Shown: positions 47,085 to 59,019 of the stretch, in pieces
Layout: each line of letters starts with the position of its first letter
How positions within the stretch are numbered: position 1 is the stretch's first letter
DNA from: Lepidurus packardi
Taxonomy: Eukaryota > Arthropoda > Branchiopoda > Notostraca > Triopsidae
Assembly: GCA_023053545.1 (NCBI GenBank)
Contig: JAKZAN010000001.1
Location: forward strand, 8,204,565 to 8,268,564
DNA: 64,000 nt
Direction: 5' to 3'
Translations under genes and position numbers: made by a program
The notes under the pieces: model-generated
Seen by the model: only the letters and a program-made list of their open reading frames with translations
Told to the model about the DNA's origin: nothing
The model's database searches: none

Positions 47085-47831
47085 ATGTGGTACACAGTGT
47101 TGCCTAGCACTCTTAGACTTAGTTTAGTGCGAAAGATTCATTTATCAGTTAAACCAATGTCCAAAAGTAACGTCATTAAATTTTATGAGCAAAACTCTCC
47201 GTCGTTATCAACTGTGGTTCAAAAAGCAGCCCATGACTTAAAGGGAGGACACGTGATCGCCGTGCCAACAGATACCCTTTATGGGTTAGCTGCATTGGCG
47301 CAGAACACTTCAGCAGTGCGACAGCTATACTCGATTAAAGCACGGGACGCTTCAAAACCTATTGCTATCTGTGTCGCCTCGCTTTCCGAACTCCATCATT
47401 ATAGTTACGTGACCGTTCCAGATGCTCTACTTTCGGAACTCTTACCTGGGCCAGTCACTCTGATTTTTGAGCGCAAACCTGTCCTGAACCCCGAGTTAAA
47501 CCCTGATACTTCTCTCGTAGGCATCCGCATCCCACACGCTCCTTTTGTGTGCCAACTGGCCCAAATTTGTAACGGACCGTTGGCGCTCACAAGCGCCAAT
47601 CTAAGCGGTAATCCAAGCACACTCACCGTAAACGAATTTGCGACCCTTTGGTCTCAACTAGCCGCTGTATACGACGGTGGTCCTATTTGCGATTCCACTC
47701 CTGAAGCTCGCCTGGGATCCACCATTGTTGATCTTTCTCAAGCAGGCCGCTACCGCGTAGTTCGCCCCGGCTCTGCCCATGAACGGACTTTGCAAGTCTT
47801 GCGAAAATATTCGTTAGTGGAGTCACCTTGA
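47085..47831 (+). CDS. YRDC: Threonylcarbamoyl-AMP synthase (YrdC/Sua5 domain)
   Basis: Makes threonylcarbamoyl-AMP from Thr, bicarbonate and ATP for t6A37 modification of ANN-decoding tRNAs. Intronless, 248 residues. The YrdC fold shows VIAVPTDTLYGLAA (residues 57-70), the Lys/Arg-containing YSIKARDASKPIAI, LLPGPVTLIFERK, LVGIRIPHAPF and LALTSANLSGNPST. The first 23 residues are basic and hydroxylated, suggesting a mitochondrial form. An internal ATG at 47157 (MSKSNVIKF) could give a cytosolic form by leaky scanning, as has been described for the human protein. It starts 79 bp after POLR3K and ends 53 bp before PLEKHM1. Confidence 0.95.
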   Translation: MWYTVLPSTLRLSLVRKIHLSVKPMSKSNVIKFYEQNSPSLSTVVQKAAHDLKGGHVIAVPTDTLYGLAALAQNTSAVRQLYSIKARDASKPIAICVASLSELHHYSYVTVPDALLSELLPGPVTLIFERKPVLNPELNPDTSLVGIRIPHAPFVCQLAQICNGPLALTSANLSGNPSTLTVNEFATLWSQLAAVYDGGPICDSTPEARLGSTIVDLSQAGRYRVVRPGSAHERTLQVLRKYSLVESP

Positions 47832-47884
47832 GCAAAAAGAAGTTTTCAGGTCCCAACAAGAGATCTTAATAAAAAGGAAGAAAA

Positions 47885-50800
47885 ATGAGTTTGTGGCGAA
47901 GAAAAACCAAAGACAGGGACAGGGAGGCCCTGATCAAAACAGCACTCACGACTCATTTTGGCGAGGCCATTCGCGAACTCCAAAGAGAAAATGCCAATTC
48001 CGAAGCATCCATCACTTCGTCAGATGCTTCCAACAACTTGTGCTGTGTGGTAGAAGCCCTTTTTATCCACCGCCTCCGCGACCCTTTCATCGACCGCGTC
48101 TCACATGTATTACTCTCCGGTGATTTAATACGTCAACCCGAACCTAATTTCTGGCCTTTCGTTTTGTCCTTATCGCATCGCCACGACGTGGATTTCCTAC
48201 AAACCTGTGGCTGGATCCGGACTGACGTGGGCCGATGCCGTGCCTGGCTCCGTCTAGCAATCAACGAAAGCCTTCTACCGAGCTATCTCTATACGCTGAG
48301 TAAAGATAAGAAGCTGGTCGCGGATTTTTACGAGAAAGATGCTTTGTTCAGAGATTCCGAGCAGATGGACATTATCAGGCAGTTGCTTGAGGGGTTAGAG
48401 CCGTTCCAGTTCGAATTGGCCGTCAATGCCAGCATCTTGAACCATTGGACCACCACGCCGTTAATGTTGGCGGGTTTATGGGTTCCGCCTACACCTATTA
48501 TCCAAGAGGTGGTGGTCCAAGGAGTCGATGTATTGGAATCTATGCCGGAAGATATCGAAACGACATTTGATCAGGCTTCTTTGGCTGTAAACGTTAGTCC
48601 TCCAGTAGCTATGTTAGACGAGGACTTGGCTTTCAAGTTGATTGTAGACTCAACCATGCCGGGTGGTTCTGGAAAACAAACCCCGCTCGAAGAACCAGAA
48701 GCGAACATTAGTCGAACGCTTTTAACGGAATTTTCGGGCACAAGGACACCGCCGGGGAGATCGGACTGGGATTCCGGCCTTGGGTCAACGGGTTTGAATG
48801 TTGAGCAGGACTCTACCGTATTATTGATGCACGGGCTCTCGAAAATGGCTTCGGCTGGCCAGCGAACGTTTTTGCTGACCAGTGAAGAGAAAGCTGGGGG
48901 TTTTACGCCCAGTAATGTCAGCGAGTTCACCGATCTTCCGCAACTGACGTCTACGCCCGAGGACAGTCTGTACGTGGATATCGGTTTCCAGAGTAATTCT
49001 AAACAAGTTGAGCTGTCAGGGAATTATTATGTCGAGCCAGAAGAGGATTTCCCGGCTTTGCTGCAAAGTTATAACTCCTTGGCGCCGACACCGGATTTTT
49101 TCGATTTTTTCAAGCCTTCCAAAACTGGGACAGCGGAGGAGGGTTCGTCCAAGGTAAGAGGTGTTTTGGCACTTGGGGTTAAGGTTGGGTTGTTAATAAA
49201 AACTGATTTTTATTTTCGTTTATTTTCCTCCGTTTGGAAAAAGAGTGGGGATTCACAACCTGGAGATTTTGAAGTGTTGTCAAGTGGAGGACAAAACCGA
49301 GCAAGCTTTATGACACTTCTGGGAACGATTTCTACTGAGAAAGGCTTATTGGCACAGAATTACCGGTGTTCGGATTGTAGTCGGCCTATTGGGGTTCTGT
49401 ATGGCACAGCCAAGTAATTTTTTACAAAATAGATGCGATAATTTCGGCTTACTGGCAAATAAGGAAAAGCTAAGAAAACGTTATCTGAAGGAGGATAATG
49501 TACATACTCGAAATGGTTGTTCAAACAAATCCCAGACTTCAGTAAAGACAATTTATTGAAAATAAAGCTTTGGACAAAATTTTCCGTTGTATATTCTTGA
49601 TCGTTTTGAGCAGTTTCACTTCTGTTGCTTATAAAAGCTGTTTGTGTTGGACTGGTTACAACAATAGTTTAATAATAGCAAATTTAATGTGCTTGCTACA
49701 AAAAGTAAAAAAGGACAGGTGAAAATAAAAGTACAATAGATGCCGCTTATTGTGATTACGCTTGTCAGTGAATATTGATTCTATTCAGCGGAGATCCTAA
49801 TAACCGACAATCGGAAATATGTACAAAAGAAACCTAACAAACAAAGCATCGTCTACTTTTTGACACTTTCCCAGGTTTCCTTTTCCTAGATTCACTACAC
49901 CCACTATTGTTTATTTCGTAACGATTTTTCAACAATTTTAATAGACATTGTTGAGTAATTCCTAATTTAGCGGCCGCTTCCCTTTGTGGCAAATCGTTTA
50001 AATTTAACTTGTCATAGGTTTCAGCGAGCCGCAACTTCTCTTGTACATTTAATCAACTTTTTTCTTATTCGTCGCCATTTTTATATAACCATATGTCTGA
50101 AACACAACTAACAGTGGGTCTTTGAAAACTACTCTTACGTTAGGGTAGGGTTCTCAACACGATATCCTTCTAATTTTCCCAGTCAGTTAAAGGAACTGGT
50201 CATTCAATTGAAGAACCTGCTCATTTTAACTAACTGGAGAGTTAAGAAGGGATTTCGTCCTAAGCGTAGTAGTAGCCTGGAATTGACAGGATTGGTCAAA
50301 ACGATTAAAGCTATGTCTTCGGTCAATTTGCAAAGTCCATGTAGCAATCACTACTGTAGTTTCGTTATTTTACATGTGAAGGTTCTTTTAAAATTGATTC
50401 TAATATCCGAAAATGTGATGCTAATAACGATTAAAATGCTATGAATTTTATCATTTTGAAACGGTCCTTTAAAATTTGATTCCGTGAAGCGGCTGATACT
50501 AATAACCAGTGATCACAGTAAGTGGCATCTACTGCAGTTATTGGTAGTAAATATTCGGGAGATTATTAGAGAACAATTAAAGAAATTATTGCGTTATCCA
50601 GAAACTTCTTAAGACTGTTATTAATACCCTATGTTTTAGAGTTTGTGGTTTTACGGGTGGTTATTACTGCGATGATTGCCACAAAGATGAAGAGTCTGTT
50701 ATCCCTGCACGTATTATTCTAAACGGAGATTGGTCAAAACGTGCCATTTCACGAAACGCGGCCGTTTTTCTCAGAGAGACCGAGTCGGAGCCTTTGCTTA

Positions 50801-51412
50801 ACGTTGAGAAAATTAACTCAATTATTTACGACGCTTTCGAAGAGTTTTGGGAATTGCGTGCCCTACGTAAGCAGCTAAACCATCTCAGCGCGTATTTGCT
50901 CACTTGCAGAGAAAGAGTAGACGACAAGTTCCGAAAGAAGCTGTGGCCTAGGGAACACTTATACGAACATACCCATTTGTATTCATTAGTGGTAAAAATG
51001 ATAGCAGAAGCCCATGCCTTTTTCCGTTTTCTGAAATCGAGTTTTAATGTCTTTATAGGATCTGGAACAAATTCCCAATCGGATTTTGGCGGTGTTGATC
51101 CAAAAGTTGGTAACCTGGGCACGAAGTCACGTCTTAGCCTGCTTTTTCTGTTCGCAGAAAGGCTTCATTTGCGAATTTTGCCGACACGAAGAGCCAATCT
51201 TCCCCTTTGATGTCAGTTCGACTTTCCGGGTAAAGATTTCCCCATTTTTGTTTTGCTGGCCACAGTAAGCTAATTAATGCCATTTTTTGTAGTGTGAATT
51301 GTGCGGGGCGGTATTTCATGCCCAGTGTATGACGTCAATCCAGCCTTGTCCTAGATGCGAAAGACGAAAAGTTCTACAGTCTAAATATTTTGAAAGTGGG
51401 GAAGAAAATTGA
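47885..51412 (+). CDS. PLEKHM1: PLEKHM1-like RUN and Rubicon-homology protein
   Basis: Adaptor of late endosomes/lysosomes that links small GTPases (Rab7, Arl8) to tethering and autophagosome fusion. Exons 47885-49153, 49244-49413, 50640-50988, 51059-51229 and 51293-51412 give 692 residues. The RUN domain (about 10-200) has NLCCVVEALFIHRLRD, RTDVGRCRAWLRLAINESLL and LFRDSEQMDIIRQLLEGL, closest to PLEKHM1. The C-terminal Rubicon-homology/DUF4206 region has CSDCSRPIGVLYGTAK, YYCDDCHKDEESVIPARI, CSQKGFICEFC and CPRCERRK zinc-ligand motifs. No PH domain is evident between them, unlike vertebrate PLEKHM1. Intron 2 (1.2 kb) contains a transposon relic and a foldback element. Intron 1 is 90 nt with no stop, so retention would keep frame. 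Confidence 0.88.
49834..50034 (-). pseudogene. CENP-B/pogo-type transposase HTH relic in PLEKHM1 intron
   Basis: A 66-residue minus-strand frame reads YDKLNLNDLPQREAAAKLGI followed by TQQCLLKLLKNRYEI and a basic tail. This is the N-terminal helix-turn-helix of pogo/Tigger/Tc5-type transposases and CENP-B. No DDE catalytic region follows in the intron, so this is a truncated remnant. Confidence 0.7.
50130..50372. repeat. Foldback element, family A copy 2
   Basis: Shares blocks with the element at 10225-10549: GTTCTCAACAC, CTTCTAA, TGACAGGATTGGTCAAAACG, GTCAATTTGCAAAGTC and GTTTCGTTA occur in the same order. It keeps an internal inverted repeat (CTTCTAATTTTCCCAGTCAG against CTAACTGGAGAGTTAAGAAG). 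The ends are less clear than in copy 1. It lies inside PLEKHM1 intron 2. Confidence 0.8.
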
Positions 51413-51739
51413 AATTCTTTGCTTTGAAATTTTTTGCGTGCGTTCCAAATATGCTAGATGAAGTTTTTAACATTGTTCAGGGCAATGCTTGTTGAGGAAA
51501 TATACAGAAAACCAATTTATTTGACGCGTGACAACTATAGGGGAGATAGAGTAAAGTGTGAATGGTAAAGTAATTCAAACGATGGCGTCAGACAGGTGGC
51601 TAGCGCGAACACCTGTGTCGATGTTCATATGGGGCCAAGGCAAATTACGGAAGCGGTCCCGTTTTCACAAGATGAGGGTTTGGTAGTCGCAGTATTCGTA
51701 GGGTGTCAGCATTTTTTAGTAGCAAATTTGTAGCTGGCA

Positions 51740-54700
51740 ATGGAACCGGATTTAGAGCAATTGTTTCGTGCCTGTGACAAACGTAAACAAGGATTTATAG
51801 GGAAAAATGCCTTTAGAGAGTTATGTGCGAGCTTTGATATCTGCGATGGTGACGTGGATAATATTTTCTTGGATCTGGATCGCGATGGCAACGGAGAAAT
51901 TGATTTTCAAGATTTCCAATCCGGATTTCGAGATTTTATTCCCAATGGTGCTATTAGTGTTCCCGTTCTCGTCCCGAAGACCCAAGTGTCGGATGGAATG
52001 GAACAAACTATTGCTAAGATGATGCGAGAGATGGAAGAAATTAAGCAAGAAAAGTACCACTTAGAAGAGCAATACAAAAGGTACCGTTTAAACGTGGAAA
52101 AAAGGTCCCGTTTAAACTAATGTTTAAGATAATGAGAATTTTTAGGGAACGCGAAGCTCATCAAGAACATCTCAGGACACTTGAAGAAGAATTGGATGCC
52201 CAAGTAGCTAAAGTTGCCGAGAAAGCCCATCAGGAAGCGCAAAGGAAATTTGAAATGGAAAAACGATTGCTGCAGAAACAAATGGACACTGAAATTGCGG
52301 ACCTGCAAACACATTTAAGGTTGTTCCAAAAGGCAAGTCACATTATATACACATACATTCAGTATAGACAGGTTCTGGCATTCAGACACTAAACTTTGTA
52401 TTGAGGAAAGTGTTGCTGAGTTTGGGGGAAGAAACTGTTCGCTGAAGCGGGATTGAAAGGTTGAATTTCAGATTGCTAAAGGCCTGGGAAGGCTTGTTGG
52501 CTCCTAAAAGGATTTACTGGTTGAAACTAATTTTTGTTTGGCATGTTAGGGTTGAAGGATTGAGATTGTAATTCGGAGAATGCTTGCTGGACAGGTGCAA
52601 TTGGGTTAGCTTGTCCCCGGAACTGCTGAAACCCTTGGAAATGTTGCTGTCCGCTTGCTGTAGGAGTTAGGGGTTGAAATCCTTGGAATGATTGAGCATT
52701 TATACTAGGGTGAAAGGCTTGGGGCTGAAACCCCTGAAGATTAGGTAGGATAGGTTGAAACGGTAGGGCTTGTTGTGTATTTGCTCGGGGTTGAAATGGC
52801 TGGAACCCTTGGAACGGTTGAGCGTTTGCGACCGGGATTTGAGGTTGGACTGCAGAAAGCGATATCTGCAGTTGAGGTTGAACTTGCTGGAATACAGGCA
52901 ACGGCTTTGGTAGGATGGACTTTGCAGCGCTGTTCGGAAAAGCACTTTGCTGCTGGATGATTGGTTGAGCAAGTGGGCGAGTAGGTGCGAAAGCGCTTGA
53001 CTGAGGAAGATTGGAACGAACGTTCGAATTAGTGACGGGGGTTGAATTTGAAGCTGTTAGCGTCCGAGTGCCAGCTTGCTGAACGGTACGAGGCTGTTGA
53101 GCAAATTGTAGTTCAGCAAATTGCTGCTGGAAGCCAGGGAATTGTCCGGGGAAGACATTGTGTTGCGGAGGTTGGGGGAAGAAATTCTGCTGGAGAGGTT
53201 GTGGGAAAAAAGGAGGTTGCTGTGTCGCAAAGTTTGGGGGGAATTGAGCTGGTGCCTGGAAAGCCGGTTGAGCGAACTGTTGTTGGAATGGAGCAAAATT
53301 TTGAACGTGAGACGGGAACAATGACGGCTGCTGGAACATAGGGAAAGGGCGTACAGTAGGCACAGTAATTTTGGCAGCACTCACAGCTTTCTGGGTCGTG
53401 GCGACAGGATTCGCTGTCGTGGCGACAGGTTTAGCTGTCGTATTCGTAACATTCGCGGAGTTTACTGTTCCGACGATGACCAGCAAAGCGAGGAACACGA
53501 TGAAATTCATCTGCAAAAGTAAAAGAATATTTATTAACATAAGTTTTAAAACCAAGAGTCACGAAATGTTACTTTGTTGTAAGTGAGACCAGCTCTGAGT
53601 GGTAATAGGCTCACCTGGTTATTTATAGGGGCTTCTAATGCTTTGCATGTCCGGCTAACTTTAATTGCAGTAACTAGAAAGTCGGAGAGAGTTAAGCGAA
53701 AGGTCACCGTTTCATCTGAATTTCTTGGTATTTCACCTTCGGTAGGTCGAAAGTTGGATAAGCAAGGAAGAGAAAGACAAGCAGTTGGACCAAGATGCCT
53801 GGAAGCATTTCGAAGAAGCATCGACTGAAAATCGCCAATTACGAGTCGCCTTATCAGACGCCCAAACTACGTTAGTGTTACTACGCACGGAATTAAACCA
53901 AGTCCGGAACCATTATGAGGACAAGTATCGCCAGTTACATTGCGAAAAAGAAGCTCTTTCACAGTATGTCTATCACAACGAACATTCTCAACGTCAGTTG
54001 GAATTATTAAGGTAACTCTGGACAATCTAAGCCGAAGCTAGAAAATTAATTGCCATTCGCTAGAGACGCTAATCGCCAGTTGCAGGATACAAATGACAAC
54101 CTGAGAGCTAGTATGGATACAACATTCTTTCACCATTCACCACGACCTTCACCTTCACCTAGTCTTGTGCAAATGGATCGATGCAAATTACCAGCTTTCC
54201 AGCTAACTAGTCAGCTTGATCCGGAAAAGTCGTCAGATAGCGGTCACGGCTCATTGATGCTGACGGGGAGTGGGAACCTTCAACTGAATGCTCTTCAGGA
54301 GGGCCCGCGTTCTCTACAAGATGAATTGCTGTTAACTAGCCATAACGTAGAAAGGTACAACGCTCCCAACTTGCTTCGAACGACGACATCAGTAGATCCG
54401 ACGGGTCCACCTGACCGCACTTTCAAAGTAGTTTTCGCTGGCGATGCGGCTGTTGGAAAATCTAGTTTTATATTTCGTCTCTATACCGGTGAATTTGTAT
54501 CTCACCTGAATACCACTCTAGGTTATTAACATTAAGAGAAAAGTTTTCATTGATAAAACTTGATTCTTGTATTTCTAGGAGTGGATTTCAAAGTAAAGTC
54601 ACTCAGAGTAGACGAAAGAAATGTATCGGTACAGTTATGGGACACGGCTGGTAAATGCATTAGCGAATTTCCAAACCGAGCTATAAATACACAAAAAAAA

Positions 54701-55247
54701 ATTGTAGGCCAGGAACGTTTCCGCTCCATCACCAAGTCCTACTTTCGACGTGCGGACGGCGTCATGCTTCTTTTCGACGTTACCAATGAAAGGTCGTTCG
54801 TTAATGTCCGCCACTGGCTTCAGAATATTGATGTAAAACCCCTTTCAGTTTCATAATCCAAAACATCGAACAGTGTTTTCGTCACTCCTCTAGGAATCCC
54901 TTGATAAAAGGATCCCCATCGTCTTGTGTGGTACCAAAGCAGATTTGAAAGATCAGGCTAGCGCTGAATTTAGACGATGCGTTGGAACACGAGAAGGCCA
55001 ACAATTAGCCAAAGAATGTGCGGCTGATTATGTTGAAACAAGCGCCGTAACCGGCCTAAACGTTCTCGATTCTCTAGTCTTGTTGATAAGGTATTTATGT
55101 GTCATTGTGTATGTGTAGGTCGTAATTGATTTTTTTTTTTTAATTAGGCAAATGACCACCTGCGAAGACGTAGAAGTTCAAACCTCGTTTTTACGTTTGG
55201 GTGAAACACCTAAAAAATCGAATTGTTACTGTAGTAGAGGTTCATAA
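51740..55247 (+). CDS. RASEF: RASEF-type EF-hand, coiled-coil and Rab GTPase protein
   Basis: Large Rab-like GTPase (Rab45/RASEF, close to CRACR2A) for perinuclear or regulated membrane traffic. Eight exons (51740-52080, 52146-52332, 53767-54011, 54064-54521, 54579-54650, 54708-54832, 54894-55090, 55148-55247) give 574 residues. Two EF-hands lie at the N-terminus; the second loop is canonical (D47, D49, N51, D58), the first degenerate. Coiled coil follows from about 90 to 270 ([20 protein letters not shown]). The GTPase domain has GDAAVGKS near 384-391, WDTAGQE split by an intron, GTKADL where NKxD is usual, and ETSA. The end is CYCSRGS, so cysteines are near but not at the terminus. The intron after 52332 starts GC (AAG|GCAAGT) and hosts an antisense gene. 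Confidence 0.9.
52527..53510 (-). CDS. Secreted Gln/Pro/Phe-rich protein nested in a RASEF intron
   Basis: Antisense gene lying wholly within the 1434 nt RASEF intron. From the ATG at 53510 it encodes 327 residues. [19 protein letters not shown] is a clear signal peptide. An acceptor-like TTTTGCAG stands just before this ATG, and another in-frame ATG lies at 53540. A Thr/Ala-rich stretch follows ([18 protein letters not shown]), then a long region rich in Gln, Phe, Pro and Asn with loose repeats ([34 protein letters not shown]) and almost no charge. A minus-strand TATA box lies at 53627-53621. Low-complexity secreted proteins like this occur among arthropod cuticle, chorion and adhesive proteins. 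No domain is recognised and the function is unknown. Confidence 0.82.
   Translation of the reverse strand: MNFIVFLALLVIVGTVNSANVTNTTAKPVATTANPVATTQKAVSAAKITVPTVRPFPMFQQPSLFPSHVQNFAPFQQQFAQPAFQAPAQFPPNFATQQPPFFPQPLQQNFFPQPPQHNVFPGQFPGFQQQFAELQFAQQPRTVQQAGTRTLTASNSTPVTNSNVRSNLPQSSAFAPTRPLAQPIIQQQSAFPNSAAKSILPKPLPVFQQVQPQLQISLSAVQPQIPVANAQPFQGFQPFQPRANTQQALPFQPILPNLQGFQPQAFHPSINAQSFQGFQPLTPTASGQQHFQGFQQFRGQANPIAPVQQAFSELQSQSFNPNMPNKN
53621..53627 (-). promoter_or_regulatory. TATA box of the nested antisense gene
   Basis: The minus strand reads CCTATAAATAACC. Transcription would start near 53595, giving about 85 nt of 5' UTR before the ATG at 53510, all still inside the RASEF intron. Confidence 0.6.
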
Positions 55248-55444
55248 GGACAGGCAAACGTGTCCAGCTCTTGTTCGATTCTGTATTCAAATCTTATTTC
55301 TAATATGTGAAATTTTTTTATAATAAAGCGCACTGAAATAGCTAGTATGAAATAAAAATGTATAACTAAGAAAAATGGTACCGTATGTGTCATACTATTG
55401 TAAAACGTTCTCCGGAAAAAAAATAACAAACGTATGTCAGTAAA

Positions 55445-55775
55445 TGTCCAAAAAGTACGAGCCAATGGATAACCTAGAGATTGTTTATCCAATTATTTTT
55501 TTAGCTTTTACTGCCCATTAGGTTCAAAATTCTCTTGCATTCCCTTCTTTCGTTTCCAAACCAAACCGAACTCCTAAAGCATCTTCAGGTTGAGTCAAGA
55601 AGGTTCTTCACAAGAGAAAATTTTAGATTAATCGGAACACGATTTAGGAGTTCGGTTTGGTTTGCACACGAAAGAAGAAAATGTAAGAGAAGTTTAAACC
55701 CGCTGCTAGTAAGAGTCAAGAAAATAATAATTGGATAAGAGATCTCTAGGGTATATCCATTGGTTTTTTTGGACA
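55445..55775. repeat. Foldback element, family B
   Basis: Long palindrome of about 330 bp centred near 55612. CTTTCG...AAACCAAACCGAACTCCTAAA on the left is repeated inverted as TTTAGGAGTTCGGTTTGGTTT...CGAAAG. CTAGAGA...TTATCCAATTATT pairs with AATAATTGGATAAGAGATCTCTAG. CCAATGGATA pairs with TATCCATTGG, and the ends are TGTCC and GGACA. Arms are about 140 bp, loop about 40 bp. No coding capacity. A MITE or foldback transposon is the likely origin. Confidence 0.85.
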
Positions 55776-56365
55776 CCATAGTTATATAAGGAACATGGAA
55801 AACCTCGTCGAAATGTAATCAGGTCGTGGCTTTCTCTAATATCGATAGTTGGGTAGCAGAGATTTCGATAGTTATCGTTTGCGAGTTAGACATCGATATT
55901 CGATATTTTAGGCTGTGTTGGGGTTGGAGTTGGGTTGAAGGGTTCTTTCTTGGTTGTGGGCTTGTTTGAGTCTGGATTTCTTTAAGTTAAGCAGTTAGGT
56001 GCATCCAATGACTAACTAATATAGTACCATAAACCTGTAAGAGTCAAGTGTCTTTTGAGAAGTATCCAGTCGGCGTCGCACAGGAAGTGGTGCATCCTCT
56101 ACTCCCAGCTAAAGAACGTTCGGTGTTCAAAGTTGTCATTAGAACGTCTGTGCTTTATCCCTGCCACAAGGTTCTAATTGTTTGAGAGCTGCCAAATATC
56201 AGGATGGATTTCAATTGTGCATGTGTCTTTACAGAGACGTAGTCTGTCGTTACAGAGACGTAGTCTATAAGTGTACAACGTGTCCAAAACTACAGGAGCG
56301 CTGCTTTGCACAGAAGACAAGCTATAAACAGTTTTCATAATAATAAGAGGTTTCTGATTAATAAC
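55776..56365. other. Crk 5' flank with a short direct repeat
   Basis: 590 bp between the foldback element and the Crk start. A 21 bp unit (TTACAGAGACGTAGTCT plus four bases) is repeated in tandem at 56229-56270. The interval must contain the Crk promoter and 5' UTR. Confidence 0.55.
56229..56270 (+). repeat. Two-copy 21-bp tandem repeat
   Basis: TTACAGAGACGTAGTCT occurs twice with 21 bp period, about 100 bp before the Crk start codon. It may be a duplicated regulatory site or a chance duplication. Confidence 0.75.
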
Positions 56366-58441
<2,076 letters not shown>

Positions 58442-59019
58442 AATGGGACTTATAACATAAACATATCTCTTTCTTTTTCTCTAACCTTTTTTCCCCCGAT
58501 TAGAATTCCTTCATGTCGAGCTGGTCCTCAAATGCAAGTCACTTGAGAAGATTGATAACCTTAGTACTTTCATTGAAGCTGGGCCTCTTTTTAAGTTTTA
58601 TGAAGCAATTCAAAAAGGCAAAAAACAAGCAATTTTTCTGTGTTTTCCGTTTTCTTTCCAAAAAACCATGCTAACAATTTGTACCTAGTAACGTAAACAT
58701 AAGCAAACTTCACGAGAGACGAAAAGGTTTTGAGAAGAGAATCCAGTGGCTTTTTATTGTGAAAAGATGGATCCGGTTGGGTTTGACAAATTCTGTACTT
58801 GAGCAAACACAGCTGTAAGCACGCAAGAATGAAAAGATCCAAAATGAGACTTGAAAGAATACATGGAAGATTGTATGTGTGTACAAAAAATAGTCAGCAG
58901 TTTTGTTTTTTAAATTATTTTTGTCCACTTGTATCTCTACTTCCCGTAGTAGCTGCTTTTGGACGCACTATGAAATTAAATGTTAAAATAGTAGCATGGC
59001 ATACATGATTTAAAGTCAA
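58442..59019. other. Convergent 3' region between Crk and the MAM gene
   Basis: 578 bp holding the 3' UTRs of two convergent genes. No coding exon or structured element recognised. Confidence 0.45.

Noticed and set aside
53042..53341. Plus-strand frames opposite the nested Gln-rich gene
   Set aside because: They are antisense shadows of Gln/Pro codons; they lack start context and composition typical of proteins, and fall inside the RASEF intron.
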